Notes: a model not told the origin generated them from the sequence alone. Positions 1 through 11,339 are shown, counted from the first letter of the stretch. The stretch: 64,000 nucleotides of DNA from Tolypeutes matacus (GCA_026826555.1 JAKSZT010053928.1:37565965-37629964); one strand, 5' to 3'. Made by a program: numbers and translations.

Positions 1-549
1 GATACAGGTTTTCTCTACAATGCTCCTTGCTTCCTCCTGAGCCCTCACAAGCAGTGCCTTTAACATCCATATTTCTACAAACAATCTATTCAAGGCATTC
101 TTAACCTTTTCTATCATGCTTCTCAAAAATTTTCCTGCCTCTGCCTATTACCCAATTCTAAAACCACTTTTACATTTTAAGGTACTTTATTACAGCATCA
201 CCTCACTTCCTGATATCAAAATCTGTGTTAATTTCCTGTTGCCAGAAGTTAAAATCAAACTATTGGCAGGGCTAGTTTCTTCTGGAGGTCCAGGGACAAA
301 TCTTTTTCTTGTCTCTTCTAGATTCTAGAGGTTGTTGGCATTTCTTGGCTTGTGGCTGCATTATGCATGGAGGGTGCAAACACTGACACAATCTTCCCGT
401 TCACATTTACCCTAAACATAATTTTAAAAATGCACAAAAATTTGCATCTTGTTTAAAAATAAAGGCAGCCACTGTAAAGATCAAGTTTATCAATATTCTC
501 ATAATTTATCATAAATGAGGAAGAGATCTCTACATACAAAAACTTTCAT
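1..549. other. Unassigned A+T-rich DNA
   Basis: I see no gene, recognisable repeat or small RNA here. The only open frame is about 70 codons, lacks any recognisable motif, and is unremarkable for DNA of this composition. Confidence 0.5.
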
Positions 550-610
550 ATGACTTCATATTTACACTGGATCTTAGCCAAAAGGCCAAGAAGAGATGAC
601 TTCATATTTA
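550..610 (-). pseudogene. RNU2: Truncated U2 snRNA retropseudogene with 15-bp TSDs
   Basis: Positions 565-595 read on the minus strand match roughly the first 34 nucleotides of U2 snRNA. The central block GGCCTTTTGGCTAAGATC is intact, and I count about three mismatches elsewhere. The fragment lies between two perfect copies of a 15-bp direct repeat, ATGACTTCATATTTA, at 550-564 and 596-610. A TSD of this length is what LINE-1 machinery leaves. There is no poly(A) tail, and the copy stops far short of the full ~190-nt RNA, as in the class of 3'-truncated snRNA pseudogenes. The Sm site and the rest of U2 are absent, so it cannot act in splicing. Confidence 0.88.
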
Positions 611-1544
611 AAATTCTAACATTGTTCTCAGGCACAGATAAACTCTTTTTCTGTTACATGTTCCATTTGATTTATTATCTGGTCAATTATGTAAGAAAAT
701 TTACCTATCCTAAAACAGCCAGGCAACTTGTATATTCAATTATGCATATCATTATAAGGACACATGAACTTGACTAGTTTCTTAATCATTTAGTGTTCTT
801 CCAGCATTGGCCTTGAGCCTGAGAAAGTTCTGCACTTGTTCAGTAGAGGTATATTTTGTGAAAGGAAATATTATTAGAGCTGACCCAAAATAAAATTACT
901 GTATTCATGGAGTATTATTATTTTTCTCATACTTCATTTAATCTCTGAGCATCAAGTCAATTGTTACTATTACATGCTTAATCCTATCCTAGGAATCCTT
1001 TCTTATTGTCAACTTTTGATTTTCCTGACGTCCTCTCTTCTGATTTCTCTAAAACTGTTCTCCTAATATTAAATACGGCTTTAAGTAATGCTAGTTAACA
1101 AAAACTTGGGCTAAGAAGATTGCAAACCTATTGCATTTTCCCTTTCATCTCAATTCAGCATCTCTCCATTCTAGTATATCACCATCTCCATTTTCTTTCA
1201 GGGAACTATATCTCCAAACTTCCAGGAGCACCTTAGTTCTATCAAGGTTTCAAATCGAACACAGACATACATTTTTTTCTCTTTACTTCTCTGTGATTTT
1301 CACTTCTCTACCTTTGCTTCTAAATTCTGTCTCTGACTTTGAAAGGAAGTTAACCTGGTTAAAGGAAGCTAGACTTGAGAGTACAAAGACAGTGATGTCA
1401 AAGAGAGGTTAATCCTTCACACAGCCTGGCCGCATTGGAGAAAGTGCTCTTTGTGTAGTTGAAGATTGAAAATAGCTGTGAGTTTACTACAATTCTTCTT
1501 TCTCAAGTTCTTTTAAACTGAAGAAGTATAGGAGGCTTAAATAT
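611..1544. other. Unassigned DNA
   Basis: No gene or clear repeat is seen. One 93-codon open frame at 1131-1412 is serine- and leucine-rich with no motif, and is most likely a chance opening. Confidence 0.45.
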
Positions 1545-1710
1545 AGTAGGATTTGGGAGATCATTTAATTTAATCCTCTACTTTTGTAGGTAAGGAATCC
1601 CAGAGAAACTCAGGGATTGGCTCAAGATAGTGCTATGACTGGAATTTTGAGCTTAATGACTCAATCTTGTGTCTCTTCCACCATACATCCCATCCTTAGC
1701 TAAGTTAAGC
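1545..1710 (-). repeat. MIR-type SINE relic
   Basis: The text runs from a 'gagatcattt' start through 'tgtaggtaagga...cagagaaactcaggg' to 'ggctcaagat'. This follows the order of a degraded minus-strand MIR (tail with oligo-T, then 'cagagaggttaag', then 'gcccaaggtcac'). Divergence is high and the ends are approximate. Confidence 0.5.
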
Positions 1711-2338
1711 ACAAGTTTTGTTATTTTCCACTTGCTATCTTGGATGATTTTCTTCCTAAATCTTACCATCACAAAATGCAAATATTAGGTTTATCAAAGT
1801 AATTCATTTAGTGCCAATTCTTAATGCTCTAATAAAACACACAAAAAGTATTAGGATTAAATTAAGGAAAATATGGAATGCTAATATCATACATTATTAA
1901 AAGTCAGATATTTTCTCTTACATAATTTGGAAAACTCAAATTTGGTTTCTCAATACTATGTTATTTATACTCTCTGAGACCTATTGGTTTTTAATCTATC
2001 CAAAAAACTTACAATTTTTAAATAATATTCTTAAATTATAAAAAATTTATGTTTTGCCTCATATAGCTTTAGATTTGGGGCAAAATAAAATGTATTACTA
2101 TTATAAATAATAATAGGCTTAGAATTTCCTTGGTGTTCCATCACATGTGATGTCCTCTCTATTATCTTCTCGGTTCCTGCTAACTTCCTGCTTCTGGCTC
2201 TTTCAAAGGCATCCACTAATCTGAATTAATATCCCCACATTCAGATGGGCTGCATATTAACTAATAGCATTTTAGCAATACCCAGATTACCGGAGTATTT
2301 CATAAACAGAGGAAATTGAAACATAGTCAGAAAGCCCT
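1711..2338. other. Unassigned DNA
   Basis: A+T-rich sequence with no supported gene or repeat. A 61-codon frame on the minus strand has no recognisable features. Confidence 0.45.
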
Positions 2339-2592
2339 CTAAAGCCAAAAGTCAATGGAACCTGGAAGGAGAAAGGAGAAGGAGTTGCCATGTGATGCCA
2401 GGCAGGGATACAAGCCAAGGAGCCCATGAATTACCAACAGCCAGCACCAGGATATTACAGGCTTTGGGGAGAAAACATTGTTTTGTTGACACCTAAATTT
2501 TGCACTTCTAGCTTCAAAATTGTGAGCCAATAAATTCCAGCTGTTTAAGCCAACACACTATGTAGTATTAGTCATAGCAGTTCAGGAAAACT
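2339..2592 (+). repeat. 3' part of a MaLR-like LTR
   Basis: The second half of an old LTR is recognisable by shared landmarks with the fuller copies at 27712 and 34551: a 'gttgccatgtgatg' block, 'acaagccaaggag', 'cttctagcttc', 'attgtgagccaataaa' (with the polyadenylation signal) and 'gtttaagccaac'. The 5' half is missing or unrecognisable. No internal retroviral sequence is attached. Confidence 0.6.
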
Positions 2593-2779
2593 GATGTTTC
2601 CCTACCCTTTTTTAACATGAACTCCACAACAGGGTTTTTTAAATGCAAAAATAATAAGCTTAATTTCCCTGTAATAACTTTTCAAAGACTTCTGTGTCAC
2701 TTGGGTAAAATATGACATCCTTGTGATAGACTTCAGTGATATACTTTGCATGATAGTGCCTTAAGTAACTTTCCTACCT

Positions 2780-3265
2780 TATCCATTCTCACTTACCACT
2801 CAGTCTGTTGTTCTAACCCTGCCAGGTTTCTCTCTTTTTCTGTGAAATTCCAAATGCCTTTCAAGTTTAGGATCTTTGAACTCAATTTTCTCTGCATGAA
2901 GGAATCTCCCCTCCTTGCCCTCACCCCACCTTTGCCTGCCAAACCTGTATTCATTCTTCAGATTTCAGCTATAATATCACTTTGAGAAGTTCTTTCTAGC
3001 CCTTCCAGTGTAAATTAAATTGTCTAGTTTCTATCCATGGCATTGTTTAGTTTTCCTTTGTAACATTTAGCACAGTTTTAATTATATAATTATTTACAAT
3101 TATTTTTGTAATTTGTTTGGTTAATGCCTATTTCATCCACAGACTATTCTTATATAAAAGCAAGTTCATATCTGTGGTAGTTTCACGTTTATAGATTCTA
3201 GAATATTGCTGGACCCATTGTTGGTACTTAATTAACGTTTGTTCAATGAATTGCTGAATGTACTG
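2780..3265 (+). repeat. L2 LINE 3' end
   Basis: The order of landmarks fits the L2 3' region read forward: a C-rich 'cctgccaaacctgtattcat' block, 'gaagttctttctagcccttcc', 'tttagcacagttttaatta', and the terminal 'ggtacttaattaacgtttg...ttgaatg'. The copy is diverged and has no coding capacity. Confidence 0.6.
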
Positions 3266-3359
3266 GTAGTTCTAGCTCTAAAGGAGTTTTAAATCCCACT
3301 GGTACAAAATTAAAGATAAATACAAAATTGAAAGTAAAATGTGAGCCAGGGTCATTAAG

Positions 3360-3480
3360 AATATGCTGAGGGAAAGTTTCATAACATATTTTGCCATCCG
3401 TTTCCTCATTATTAAATGAAAGGTTTAACCTAGATCAAGACTAAGATCATTTTCACCTCTAAACTTAAACAATTCTAACT
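3360..3480 (+). repeat. MIR-like SINE relic
   Basis: The phrases 'gtttcctcattattaaatg' and 'acctagatcaagactaagatc...tctaaact' resemble the 3' half of MIR-family elements. It is short and strongly diverged. Confidence 0.35.
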
Positions 3481-3799
3481 GCTGGCTCAGAAAGAAAGAG
3501 AAATCAATGTGCTCTACGGTAGTCAAAGAAAATGTAAGGAACAAGTTTTAGATAGTAAAGAAAATGATGGATGGGGAAGAAGTAGAAGTCAGTCTAGGTA
3601 TTCTGAGACAGTGAAATAGACCAGCTGCCTATAGTGAAAGAACATTTTGGGTTGTGGTGGGAGAATTGTTTGCATGGAGCCATTCTGTACTTTGACATAA
3701 GGACAAGGTTTGGAATTGATTTTTTGTGGCTACCACAAGCCATTCTAGGATTTTGAGCTTGGTGTAACATGACTGTTGACAGTAAAATTCTGTTCAATC

Positions 3800-3960
3800 C
3801 AATAAACATGTATGTTTTTTGTTATATATTAGGCTTCACAAGACACCAGAGACCCAAACATGAGTAGGACATGGTCCTTCTCCCTGTGGAGCTTAAAATG
3901 GTTATAATAGTACATCACAGAAAAGATTTATAAAAAGAAGAAAACATAGATAAAATTACA
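3800..3960 (-). repeat. L2 LINE 3' fragment
   Basis: 'aggcttcacaagacaccagagaccca...catggtccttctccctgtggagctta' follows the minus-strand L2 tail (tumour-size-like 'catggtccctgccctcaaggagctta' block). It is a fragment only. Confidence 0.5.
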
Positions 3961-4439
3961 CTGTGTTTATAATTGTTTTGTAAAAAAATATATATATAAT
4001 AATAAAGGAGGGTAGTTTGTGGTATTGTGGAAAGATCATGTTTAATGTACATACCCTTTGAAGAAACAAGACCTCATCTGGGATTCTAGGCATTTTGGAG
4101 CTATGTCAGTGTTAATTCCACATCATTTATAACCTGGGTCACTTTATTTCTTTACGTCACCACTCGTAAGTTTCTTTATGTGTTTAAAGAATAATAATAA
4201 GATTGATGTAAGGATTGGAAACATAAACATTACAAATGTTAGATAACAGATCAATGTACAAATGGAATCTGTGAATATAATTACAGTGGATCTGTGAGGA
4301 AAAGGTACAAAATTTAATTAATGATGAAGGTACAATTGCTTCCCCATTAAGGAAAAAAATAAAGTCAAATTCCAAATTTCTATTAAAATAAATATATTTA
4401 TGTATGCAGCAGATGAACTGAAATAGTTAAAAGCTAATG
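3961..4439. other. Unassigned A+T-rich DNA
   Basis: No gene is seen. A short TA run lies near 3989-3999. The remainder has no recognisable repeat. Confidence 0.4.
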
Positions 4440-4590
4440 GTTGAGTACTTACTATGAGTTAGGTGTTATTTTAAGCATAACACATTTCTTGGTAAGGAAC
4501 TATTAAGTAGCTTGCCCAAGGTCACCCAGCTCATTACATTTTGAACTCAAGGACTCTGGCTCATGAGCTTGACTTCTTAATACCATGTTT
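4440..4590 (-). repeat. MIR-type SINE relic
   Basis: The block 'gtagcttgcccaaggtcacccagct' with a following 'ttgaactcaaggactctggctc' is the conserved core of a MIR read on the minus strand. Confidence 0.7.
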
Positions 4591-5189
4591 TAGAGCTTGT
4601 ATAAAAGGTGGATTAATGGTGTAGCATTAGTAATGATCTATGAGAATTATAGATGATGTGGAGGAAACCCTCCTTAAAGCAAGAACCAAAGTCATGAAAT
4701 AAAAGGGTATACATGTGATTTCCAAAGGAAATTTATAAATTATTTCACTACGAAATGTACTGTAAACATAAGAAAACACAAATGATAGACTGGAAGAATA
4801 TCTTTAATGCAGAGAATATAGAATGTGCTGGTGTTATTAATATACAAAGGGTTTCTACAACTCAATAAGAACAGAAATGCAATAAGAAAATTTGTAAAAG
4901 TGCAAAAGATAGGAAGAGCAACTCACAGAAAAATAAAAACAGAAGTTTCCTAACTATATTTAAATATGTTCAAACATGAATGAGTGAAAGTACAAATAAA
5001 AACAAAAAAGATACCATTGACAAAAACAAAATGTTTATAGAATCCTGTGTTGTGGACACTAACATAGCTTATTGGTTGATGTGTTTATAAATTGCTCTAT
5101 GTTTTTGTGAGGGCAACTCTTAATATCTGTCAAATGTTTAATATGCATTTCCTTTGGTAAAGCTAATTCTTTTCTGGAAATCAACCCAT

Positions 5190-5425
5190 AGCAGTGCAGT
5201 GGTTAACATTTTGATTTCATATAAACATGGTTTTATGTCCCTGCTACATGATTATTACATCTGTGCCCTTGAATAAGTTCCTCACTTTTATAAGCCTCAT
5301 ATTACTCATTTGAAAACAAGATAGTTAGAGCAAAATTGCCCCACATGGTTGTTCTGTAGATTAAATGAAATCATGCATATAATGCAATTAACACATTTTA
5401 GGAGTTGATAAATGTTAAATATTAT
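5190..5425 (+). repeat. MIR SINE
   Basis: A near full-length MIR in order: 'agtgcagtggttaacatttt' head, 'tgtgcccttgaataagttcct' core, 'aagcctcatattactcattt' and 'gttgttctgtagattaaatg' tail. It is old and diverged. Confidence 0.7.
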
Positions 5426-5485
5426 GATTATTATTAATTATACTATAGATAGATCTCAAGTATGAAGGAATAGCTTTATGGAAAC

Positions 5486-5547
5486 GTTTTTTGTACTATA
5501 AAAATAATAATTTTTATAATGTTTTTTGTACTATAAAATAATAATTT
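5486..5547. repeat. Two-copy 35-bp tandem repeat
   Basis: A unit beginning GTTTTTTGTACTATAAAA occurs at 5486-5520 and directly again from 5521 to about 5547. The second copy is one A shorter in its A-run and then decays. It looks like a recent slippage or short tandem duplication. Confidence 0.9.
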
Positions 5548-5549
5548 CT

Positions 5550-6849
5550 ATTAAAAGTGTTCAATGAAGTCTTGGAATCACATAATTTGTAAAATTATGG
5601 AAAATAAATTGGTCTTCAGAAGACAAGAAATGGGGAAATGTGATTCTATCTAAGTAAAGTAGCATATGCAACGGGTATAGATTCTGAAAATTACTATTAT
5701 TCAAATAGGAAAGTCTCAAAACAAGATGATGCAGATATTTTGAATTCTTTAAAAGAACGCAGAAAAAAATAGCAATATGCATTCATAAAGAAAACATCAA
5801 CTCTTCTCTCTACATGAAAGAAGTATTGGGTTAGCAGATTAAAACCTCATATATTTTTATTTCAGAAAAACATGTAACATTTCCCATATTTGTGGATTAG
5901 ATTGTGAAACGTGACCGGTCAATAGTTTGTTAGAGATTCAGAATTAGTATTATTACTAACAGTGGAGAGGATACAATTAAACATATGTCAGATAGTTTAG
6001 ATGCCAACCAGAATGAGATGTCTCCAGTGGAGTGAACAAAAGGTCTGCCACTGGATACAATCTGCTCAATATTTTATCAAAGAATTAGAGAAGGTTATGG
6101 AACAGTGATTTCTAAATTTTCAGATTTCATAATATTGACTAGATTGATAAATTAGGTAGACAATATAATCAAGATTTGAAAAAATCTAAGGAATTTGAAG
6201 CACTAGATTAATATCAACAAGAAACGATTTAACAAAAAGCTCTGTAAAGTGCTTTAAGTTTCAAAATATCAACTGCACAATTACAGAAATTAATATGAAA
6301 ACTATTATATGCAAAAACAGTGCCCCAGATTGAGATGCAACTTTCAAAAAATATTCTCACATTGCTTTTTCAGTTTACCATTCTTTGCAGTATTCAGATT
6401 ATTGTATTATATTTTGGACACCCTTTTTATGAGAAACCTTGAAAGAGTGAAATATGTCCAGAGGGTATATGAAAGTATGTTACAGATTTAAGATGTAACT
6501 AAGAATGATTTGCCTGGTGAAGAGAAAATTGAGGGGAAACATAATAGCCATATTCAAACATCTGAAGATTTTTCTTGTAGAGGGAACAGAATTGTGATCC
6601 CTAGTTGAAGATTCAATTGAAAACTGCAGGGAGGTAGAATTCATGATAGAATAAACTTTCTCATAATTAAGAGATGCTCAACATTGCAAAAAACTTTTTT
6701 TTTTTTTTTTTTTTAGCTTTGAAATCCACATAGGTGGGAGTACTTAGGTAGACAGTAGGCAAACTTACTATGGGGTTGTGGCAAAGGCTCTGGTGATAGG
6801 AAAAAATTGGATCAAATTACTTTTAAGATTGACTCTAAACAGAAACATG
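5550..6849. other. Unassigned DNA with an oligo-T tract
   Basis: No gene is supported. A run of 20 T at 6695-6714 could be the tail of a minus-strand retro-insertion, but the adjoining sequence was not recognised and no TSD was found. Confidence 0.45.
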
Positions 6850-6945
6850 CTAAACTGGAAAGAATACTAGACTGGAAGTCAGAAGATTTCCAGGTTGAAC
6901 TTATTTTACCACTCACCAGTGTTTTAAGGCAATTTGACTTACAGT
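6850..6945 (+). repeat. MIR-like fragment
   Basis: 'ctagactggaagtcagaaga' followed by 'aggttgaacttattttaccact' resembles the MIR core region. Short and diverged. Confidence 0.4.
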
Positions 6946-6959
6946 GATATGAAAGATTA

Positions 6960-7998
6960 TATTTAGGGTGGGAGAAACTCGGTAATGATACCCAAGAGGA
7001 GACTTTTACAGTATGCTCTCTGCAAAACCAGGTCTTCATTGTAGAGTAGTAAACTAGGCCTCAGCCCAAATGAAGTAAGAAAAAGAATTCCAGGGACAGG
7101 GATCCTTTGTGATGAACACAAATTCTTCCATTGTTATATGCCCTGTTTATTTCCTAATTCTTTAATCATCACATCATAGAATCTCAGAGACAACAATGTC
7201 TCTGTGATTCAATTTACTCTCACATTTAAGTCACCATGTGCCTTGATTTTGTGCATTTTCACCTAGTCAATTAACTTGTTAAGCTATCTCTATATAACTC
7301 TTTGCTGGCCTTTGGGATTGAGAAAGAATTGAATTATGTGCCTGACTTTGGATGTTTTTACAAACCAAATTACATAAATCTAGGCACACAAAGCTTTCAT
7401 GAAATCCAAGCACTGTTTCCTTGGTCTTCAGTCATAAAGGATTTGTCTCATTTGTTTTGTAGCCTGTTTCAAGAGGGAATTCTGAAGGCTAGAAACATTT
7501 TAGAGTAGGATATATTTAACCCCCAGTACATGCATCCATTTTATGATGACCTTCCTTCTCTTTGAGGACACTTGATACCACCCCCACAAACCCTATGTGT
7601 GAAGTTTCTCAGTTCAATCCAAATGGGTTACTTTTTACTGTCACAGTTTCACAAACTTGTCAGATTCTCCTTACAACTCTGGACAGCTAAATGAGGAGGG
7701 TTACAGTCTCAACATTATCACTGTCCAAATCTATTCAAAATTAGACTGTTTAAAGATATTTCAGTGAGTCTAAAGCTAATATACACTATTATCATATGCT
7801 GTGGTTAGTTCAACCATGGTTCCTAATAAAGTATATTTTTTAATTTAAGAGAAGATCATTCATGATAGATGCTTTTCTGCTAATTTTGCAGAGTAGTGTG
7901 TGTAGGAATACTTGCCCATAGGGACTGAACTGAGAAACTTCACACTTATTTTCATTTGGGAACCAAGCACCAAATAATCCATCATAAGGATTCATCGT
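6960..7998. other. Unassigned DNA containing a spaced inverted repeat
   Basis: Apart from the inverted repeat (arms 7597-7620 and 7922-7945) I see nothing recognisable. No open frame here carries a known motif. Confidence 0.45.
7597..7945. repeat. Inverted repeat, 24-nt arms, 301-bp spacer
   Basis: The left arm at 7597-7620 begins GTGTGAAGTTTCTCAG. The right arm at 7922-7945 is its reverse complement with one mismatch out of 24. The arms do not match any repeat family I recognise, and the spacer is ordinary sequence. Confidence 0.85.
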
Positions 7999-8005
7999 AG
8001 GAGCC

Positions 8006-8107
8006 ACTATTTTTTTTTTTCTTTTTTTTAAAGAGGTTTGGGGGATTGAACCTGGGACTTTGTATATGCAAAGCAGGTATTTAACCACTGAGCTACACCC
8101 ACTCTGC
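8006..8107 (-). mobile_element. Monomeric tRNA(Ala)-derived xenarthran SINE
   Basis: On the minus strand the head carries an Ala-tRNA-like A box (GTAGCTCAGTGGTTAAA) and a B-box-like 'aggttcaatcccc'. An oligo-A tail follows, seen here as oligo-T at 8010-8027. A 7-bp direct repeat AGGAGCC flanks it at 7999-8005 and 8108-8114. Such elements are transcribed by RNA polymerase III and mobilised by L1. This copy has no protein product. Confidence 0.88.
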
Positions 8108-8114
8108 AGGAGCC

Positions 8115-8479
8115 TTATTTTTTATTCTACTGCACAGTCAGTATGTACTTTTATTTAGAAAATGCTTTCTGTTTCAATGTGTCTGCAACAGTCTGACTTT
8201 ACCAGAAAAGTCCACTGTTCATTCAAAAGGTAAAACACATACTAACCTGCCATGTTTTCAGGCTAGATATTAAATATCAAAAGGGCTGCTTCCAGTCCAT
8301 CATCCCTGTCCCCCATTCATCCTCCTGCCCTCAGCCTAGTCAAGTGAAAATGATCTGAAGCCTTTGGCATGAGGTTTTAGAAAATTCTTCCTGTAACCTA
8401 CTTCATATTGTAGAGAATTTGCATAGATTTTAAAAACCAAAGGTTCTGTTTTCTTATACATAATTAATATATGAAATTT
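8115..8479. other. Unassigned DNA
   Basis: No gene or clear repeat was recognised in this stretch. Confidence 0.4.
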
Positions 8480-8628
8480 AAAAATCATTTGTTCATTTAT
8501 TTATTGGTCAATAACAAATATCCTTTGAGCATCTACTGTGTACCAGAAGAACTGTGCTAGATGATGGGCTAAAGAGATGACTAGGCCACAATATCTACCC
8601 TCAAGGAACTCAATTAATAATGGACCAG
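8480..8628 (-). repeat. L2 LINE 3' end, interrupted by a SINE
   Basis: 'tttgttcatttatttattgg', 'gagcatctactgtgtaccag' and 'ctaccctcaaggaactcaa' are the minus-strand L2 tail. The dimeric SINE at 8629 was inserted into or at the end of it. Sequence resuming at 9120 ('ctgatgtgtatgaaaacaatg') is probably its continuation. Confidence 0.65.
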
Positions 8629-9108
8629 GTGGCGGATGTGGCTCAAATGGTTGGGCATCCATCTCCCATATGGAGGGACCTGGGTTCAATCCCTGGGACA
8701 TCCCGGTAAAATTAAGAAAAATATAGAAGGTGTGCAGGCGCACCATCAGGCCCCATGCACAGGCAAGCCCTCAGGCCCCACATGCAGGTGAACTGCCAGG
8801 CCCCACTAAGCCACAGAGCAAGATGATTACGTAACAGGAGAGTGACACAAAGGAGAGCCAAGACGAGATGCGCCGAAAAACTAGGAACTGAGGTGATGCA
8901 GGTGGTAGGACACCTCTCTCCCACATATGAGTTTCCCAGGATCGAATCTTGGTGAAGACAGGAGGAGAAGGATGAGAAGAAAGGGCAGGAAAACAGACAC
9001 AGAATTGCCCAGCGAACGGACACAAAAACAGCAAAAATGGGGCGGGGGGGGCGGTTAAAAATGGATAAAAGTATATAAATAAATCTTAAAAAAAAATTTA
9101 AAAAAAGT
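8629..9108 (+). mobile_element. Dimeric tRNA-derived SINE with 11-bp TSD
   Basis: Two tRNA-like heads lie in one element. The first (about 8630-8710) has 'gtggctcaaatggttgggca' and a B-box-like 'gggttcaatccctgg'. The second (about 8890-8955) has 'gatgcaggtggtaggacac' and 'aggatcgaatcttggtg'. Between them are C-rich 'caggcccca' repeats, and a G-rich patch (9039-9054) precedes the A-rich tail. An 11-bp TSD, TAATGGACCAG, flanks it at 8618-8628 and 9109-9119. Open frames of about 80-100 codons across it are chance openings in a non-coding SINE. Confidence 0.9.
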
Positions 9109-9119
9109 TAATGGACCAG

Positions 9120-9734
9120 CTGATGTGTATGAAAACAATGCAATGCCTAAATTTTTAAAAATTAAAAATGTTTGCAGGACACATTTGTTATTTATTCATT
9201 GAAAATGGACTTATTGAGGTTTTTAAAAAACTTATTGTTACTTTAACAACACAATAGGAATGAAAATATGGCATTGTGTTTCAGCCACCAAATTAAAGTT
9301 TATGGTATATTTTGTAGAAGTAGCAAACATGAGGAAGCTTCTCCTTGTTCATCTGGTCATTAGATTTCAGGTCTTATTGCAAAGTTTGGGCTGACTGTCG
9401 CTGTGTAAAAGGATAATTGCAATAAAATGCAATAGGTCTCACAGTGGTGGCAGGGATAGAGTGTGCTGAAGACCAAAGATGGAGGAGGATCTTCTCTGCC
9501 TAGGGTAGGGCTTCATAGGCAGGGTCTTGATTGGGGACTTATGGGATGCACATATGAAATTGTAAGTTAGAAAAAGGCATAAGGACATCGCAATAGAAGC
9601 CACAGACTATGAAAATAAGGGGAAAGGAAGGGGTATGAGGATTCAGAAATGGTGAAATTGAATGCTGATACAGCCTAGAAACGTGGTTAAGTGATCCATC
9701 CCATAAATGGAATGAGCATTCAAGTCAGACTTAT
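9120..9734. other. Mostly unassigned DNA
   Basis: The first tens of bases may continue the L2 seen before 8618. The rest has no recognisable gene or repeat. Confidence 0.4.
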
Positions 9735-10080
9735 TGGAAAAGGGTGCTGTGTTATACTTCATAGCTAACATTTCAACCACGTTTTGTGCTTGATTCTTCG
9801 TATATACAATCTCTAAGCCCATAACACTTCAAAGTACGTATTGTTTCCCCCTAATTTAGATGGGGAAAGAAGGGTCAGGGAGGTTAGTTCATTCATTCCT
9901 TCATTCATTCACTCACTCACTCAACAAATATTTACTGGTTGCCTCCCCTGTGCCCATCACTGTATTAAATGCTGGTACAAAAGGAGTAAAAAGACAGGTT
10001 CATGTCCTCACAGAATTTAGAATCAAGAGTGAAAAACTGAATAATTAATACTCCAAATGTGGTGAGTATGATGAAGAGCA
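9735..10080 (-). repeat. MIR-like block followed by L2 3' end
   Basis: 'gatggggaaagaagggtcagggaggttag' at about 9859-9888 resembles a minus-strand MIR. The next block starts with CATTC repeats and runs 'caacaaatatttactggttg', 'tgtgcccatcactgtattaaatgctgg' and 'gtcctcacagaattta', which is the minus-strand L2 tail. Confidence 0.65.
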
Positions 10081-10969
10081 TGTAGAAATTTCTATGGAAA
10101 GAAACAGAAGGGCCTAGTAAAAAGTAAAACAGATTTGAACACGATTACTTGGCCTAAAGCCTACGCTCTTTTAGTAATATCATTCCCCATTTGCTCCCTC
10201 AAGCAATGATTTTCCATGTGCTTTCCTCTGGAGGACCAGGAGCAACCTTAGGTGGTACAGTTAAAAGCTTGCTTTTTAATAAGTGTGGTTTTATTTAACT
10301 ATCTTTTTACATAAAGTGAAATTGTTCTCCATTTATGGGGATTGAGATTATGTTTTAATGTTTTCTTTTAAACTACATTTATTAAAGGAAAAATAGAGAT
10401 ATAATTTAAAGAAACATACAAAATAAATAATTGTAAGAATACACATGGATATGATGGGAAAATCCTGATTGAAGTTTGAACATTTTTCTGGTGGTCCTCA
10501 TCCTGCAAATGCTCCAGTTTGTTCTCTTTCTGATTATTGCTTTTTCTGATTCCTAAAAGACACCTCTAGTATTGACTTACTAAACATTTGGTAAGTACAG
10601 TATGGCAGTTTATTAAAATGTAATTTAGGTTAAGTGCTTCCCAACATACAAGGGGATATGTAAATAATGGAGAACAATGAGAAGTGGCCTCTTTCTCTCA
10701 TGATCTTTGCCTTACTAATAGTTGGAAACTTATCCATAGTCATGAATCTAGCTAGGAAACACTCAGTAAAAATCTGGAAATAAAGTACATGACTTGAGGA
10801 CAGCAGTGTGAGACTTCAAATGATATCAAACAATAAGAAAGACCTCAGGGAATGCTACTGTATTTAAAGAGGGAAAGAGTACCAGGGTTAAATAGTTTGG
10901 ATGCTTACCCCTAATTGGATCATGCCATACATTAGCATAGTTCTCCCATAGTTTCCTTCTGGATTTGTA
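10081..10969. other. Unassigned DNA
   Basis: Nothing recognisable was found. Only short open frames are present. Confidence 0.4.
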
Positions 10970-11225
10970 CAAGTCAGGGTTACATCAGTGTGAGTGACAG
11001 AAATCTGACTAGTCCTAGTTCAAGCGAAAGGGACAATAGAGTTTTCTCCACTGGTTTCAGCCAGAAAAACATCTCCAAGAAGAATTCTGATTGAGTCACA
11101 CACCAATATCTGTACCATTCCTTGAGGCCAAGGATTGATTTGTCACAGCCTAGACCACTGGTGGCCTAGACAAGTTGAAAGATATTAGTAGAAGATAATG
11201 GAAGTATGTTGGAATATTAAAAAAA
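10970..11225. repeat. Old interspersed repeat, family uncertain
   Basis: The phrases 'gtcagggttacatcagtgtg', 'gacagaaatctgact' and 'agttcaagcgaaagggacaa' resemble a widespread old mammalian repeat that I cannot name with confidence. An A-rich stretch ends it near 11218-11240. Confidence 0.35.
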
Positions 11226-11339
11226 GAAAAAGAAAAAAGTCTCCTAACCAAGTCAATAAGTAAAGCAATTCAAAAGGATGGAGTGGCCCAGCAAACCATG
11301 GGATTTGATACTATGAAGATTCATCAGTTTGTTGTGTTA

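Noticed and set aside
8712..9034. Overlapping 87- and 103-codon minus-strand frames
   Set aside because: Both lie inside the dimeric SINE at 8629-9108, which is non-coding.
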